From positions 1,240,001 to 1,304,000 of the forward strand of contig NZ_CP014223.1 of the NCBI RefSeq assembly GCF_001561955.1: a stretch of 64,000 bases of DNA. The letters are read 5' to 3'. The first letter of the stretch is position 1; the number at the start of each line of letters is the position of its first letter. This DNA comes from Anaerotignum propionicum DSM 1682. Lineage in GTDB: Bacteria; Bacillota; Clostridia; Lachnospirales; Anaerotignaceae. This document shows, piece after piece, positions 63,150 through 64,000 of this stretch. Under the pieces are notes generated by a model. The model was not told the DNA's origin and ran no database searches. It was given only the letters and a program-made list of their open reading frames with translations. Both the position numbers and the translations under genes were made by a program.

Positions 63150-63579
63150 TATTTCACCTCTTTGATATTTTTTATTACAATTTTAAATTTGTAGTGGATT
63201 TAAATAGTTTTTTAATTTTATACTTTTTAGTTTTTGCAACATCTAATTTAATTCTACAAAGAAACACTGGAAAGCATAGAAAATCTATTTTTGTGTGAAT
63301 AAAATACCCAGAAAAGCTGTGTATTCCTAGTGTTTTAAAATGTTTACAAAATGTTCATATTCCCTACATACCCAATTCATAAAGCTATTTTATCATAGAA
63401 TCATCCTTAAAAGAAGCAAGGATAAAGCAAATAACATAGTAATACATACCCTCCCCTTTTAAAAGAGCCTTTATGGCTCTTTTTTCATTGTTTTTTTATC
63501 TTACAAATTTTTCTTAGGGAATTTTTATGCTATAATAAGGAATGACTTAGCAGGATTTAAAAAGAAAGGGGTAAATGCC
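63150..63579. other. Divergent intergenic region glycerate kinase/YbaK
   Basis: No gene. A terminator-like hairpin (63461-63485) lies in the middle of the region although no plus-strand gene precedes it, so it may close a short untranslated RNA or act as a leader attenuator for the downstream gene. A -10-like TATAAT lies at about 63531-63536, after the hairpin. Confidence 0.5.
63461..63485 (+). terminator. Orphan terminator-like hairpin
   Basis: AAAAGAGCC/GGCTCTTTT with a 5-base loop and T-run, in a divergent region with no upstream plus-strand gene. Confidence 0.65.
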
Positions 63580-64000
63580 GTGTATGATAAAAAGGAAATA
63601 AAGAAGATGCTGGATGAAAAAGGATTTGTTTATGAATGGGTAGAACATGAAGCCGCCTTTACCATTGAAGATATGGTTCGTATGGGTTTTGATAAAGAAC
63701 TTGATGTAGCAAAAAATCTTTTTCTGCGAGATGGTAAAGGAGAAAATCACTATTTGATTGTAGTGCGTTCTGATAAAAAGGTAAATCTAAAGGAATTTGG
63801 ACAGGCATTTGGTTTGTCTAAGCTTTCTTTTGCATCGGAAGAACGTTTGATGAAGTACTTGGGATTGAAAAAGGGTGCAGTAACCCCCCTAGGCGTTTTG
63901 AATGATACGGAAAAACAAGTAAGGGTGTTCTTTGATCAGGATTTTTTGGAAATGAAGATAATTGGTGTTCATCCTAATGATAATACTGCAACGGTTTATT
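63580..64000 (+). CDS. YbaK/PrdX-type aminoacyl-tRNA deacylase (3' end outside window)
   Basis: A partial gene running off the right edge. The visible 140 residues are a YbaK/ProX editing domain: YEWVEHEAAFTIEDM at the start, KNLFLRDGKGENHYLIVV, LSFASEERLMKYLGLKKGAVTPLGV and the GVHPNDNTATV end, all typical of the PrdX group that clears mischarged Ala-tRNA(Pro). The start is GTG 63580 with AAAGGGG seven bases upstream; ATG 63574 is out of frame. Confidence 0.92.
   Translation, partial: MYDKKEIKKMLDEKGFVYEWVEHEAAFTIEDMVRMGFDKELDVAKNLFLRDGKGENHYLIVVRSDKKVNLKEFGQAFGLSKLSFASEERLMKYLGLKKGAVTPLGVLNDTEKQVRVFFDQDFLEMKIIGVHPNDNTATVY

Overview
This 64 kb window comes from a low-GC, strictly anaerobic Gram-positive bacterium, most likely a member of the Clostridia in or near the Lachnospiraceae/Anaerotignum group. 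The genus is a guess. The anaerobic character rests on an oxygen-sensitive NrdD/NrdG ribonucleotide reductase, a [4Fe-4S] hybrid cluster protein, three radical SAM proteins and an iron-sulfur Old Yellow Enzyme. The Firmicute assignment rests on strong AGGAGG ribosome binding sites, a CIRCE/HrcA site, DegV, PhoH, a YacL-type PIN/TRAM protein and oligo-T terminators. I found no rRNA, tRNA, CRISPR array, prophage or insertion sequence. The only mobile-type gene is one tyrosine recombinase.

Layout. 1-5 kb: a chemoreceptor (cut by the left edge), a lone tyrosine recombinase enclosed by a near-perfect 22-bp inverted repeat, and an HD-GYP c-di-GMP phosphodiesterase. 5-12 kb: a branched-chain amino acid carrier (minus strand), a queuosine-precursor transporter behind a candidate preQ1 riboswitch, an Fe-S flavin oxidoreductase, alanine racemase and a CoA-binding protein. 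12-18 kb: a four-module CoA-disulfide reductase fusion, a radical SAM protein, and a CheY-CheX/CheX pair. 18-24 kb: a nitrosative/oxidative-stress island with a palindromic operator, ferredoxin, cupin, a hybrid cluster protein fused to DUF1858, an unrecognised protein, a hemerythrin, a Crp/Fnr regulator, and then a diiron metallo-beta-lactamase protein without its flavodoxin domain.

24-37 kb: an alanine/sodium symporter heads a signalling operon (divergent lipid-kinase-like protein, hybrid histidine kinase with Hpt, REC-GGDEF). It is followed by a flavin-binding protein, a copper-storage-like protein, a membrane-anchored XRE regulator, a FAD oxidoreductase, a HAD phosphatase and a PIN-PhoH ATPase. 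37-46 kb: minus-strand nrdG-nrdD, in which NrdD carries a C-terminal redoxin domain, and degV; then a housekeeping run carD, yacL-like, ispD, rnhA, cspA, and a minus-strand HD protein.

46-64 kb: a 1 kb gene-poor stretch leads to clpB behind a perfect CIRCE element. After that come a membrane GGDEF protein, two tandem 58-59-residue paralogues, yigZ, a stretch of decayed coding sequence, an AraC-EamA-DUF2000 set, a WYL regulator followed by GyrI-like, YoaP-like and radical SAM genes, a stand-alone glutamate-synthase FMN-domain protein, glycerate kinase (minus strand) and a YbaK-type deacylase cut by the right edge.

How the parts work together. Three themes recur. The first is c-di-GMP and chemotaxis signalling: a chemoreceptor, an HD-GYP, two GGDEF proteins and CheX-type phosphatases. 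The second is redox and thiol defence: the CoA-disulfide reductase fusion, the Hcp operon, the diiron protein and the NrdD-redoxin fusion. The third is metal and stress handling: the Cys-rich four-helix protein, ClpB and CspA. The observations I would follow up first are the inverted-repeat-bounded recombinase beside a c-di-GMP phosphodiesterase gene, the Hcp island with its unrecognised protein, the NrdD-redoxin fusion, the preQ1 switch with an inserted hairpin, and the tandem small paralogues.
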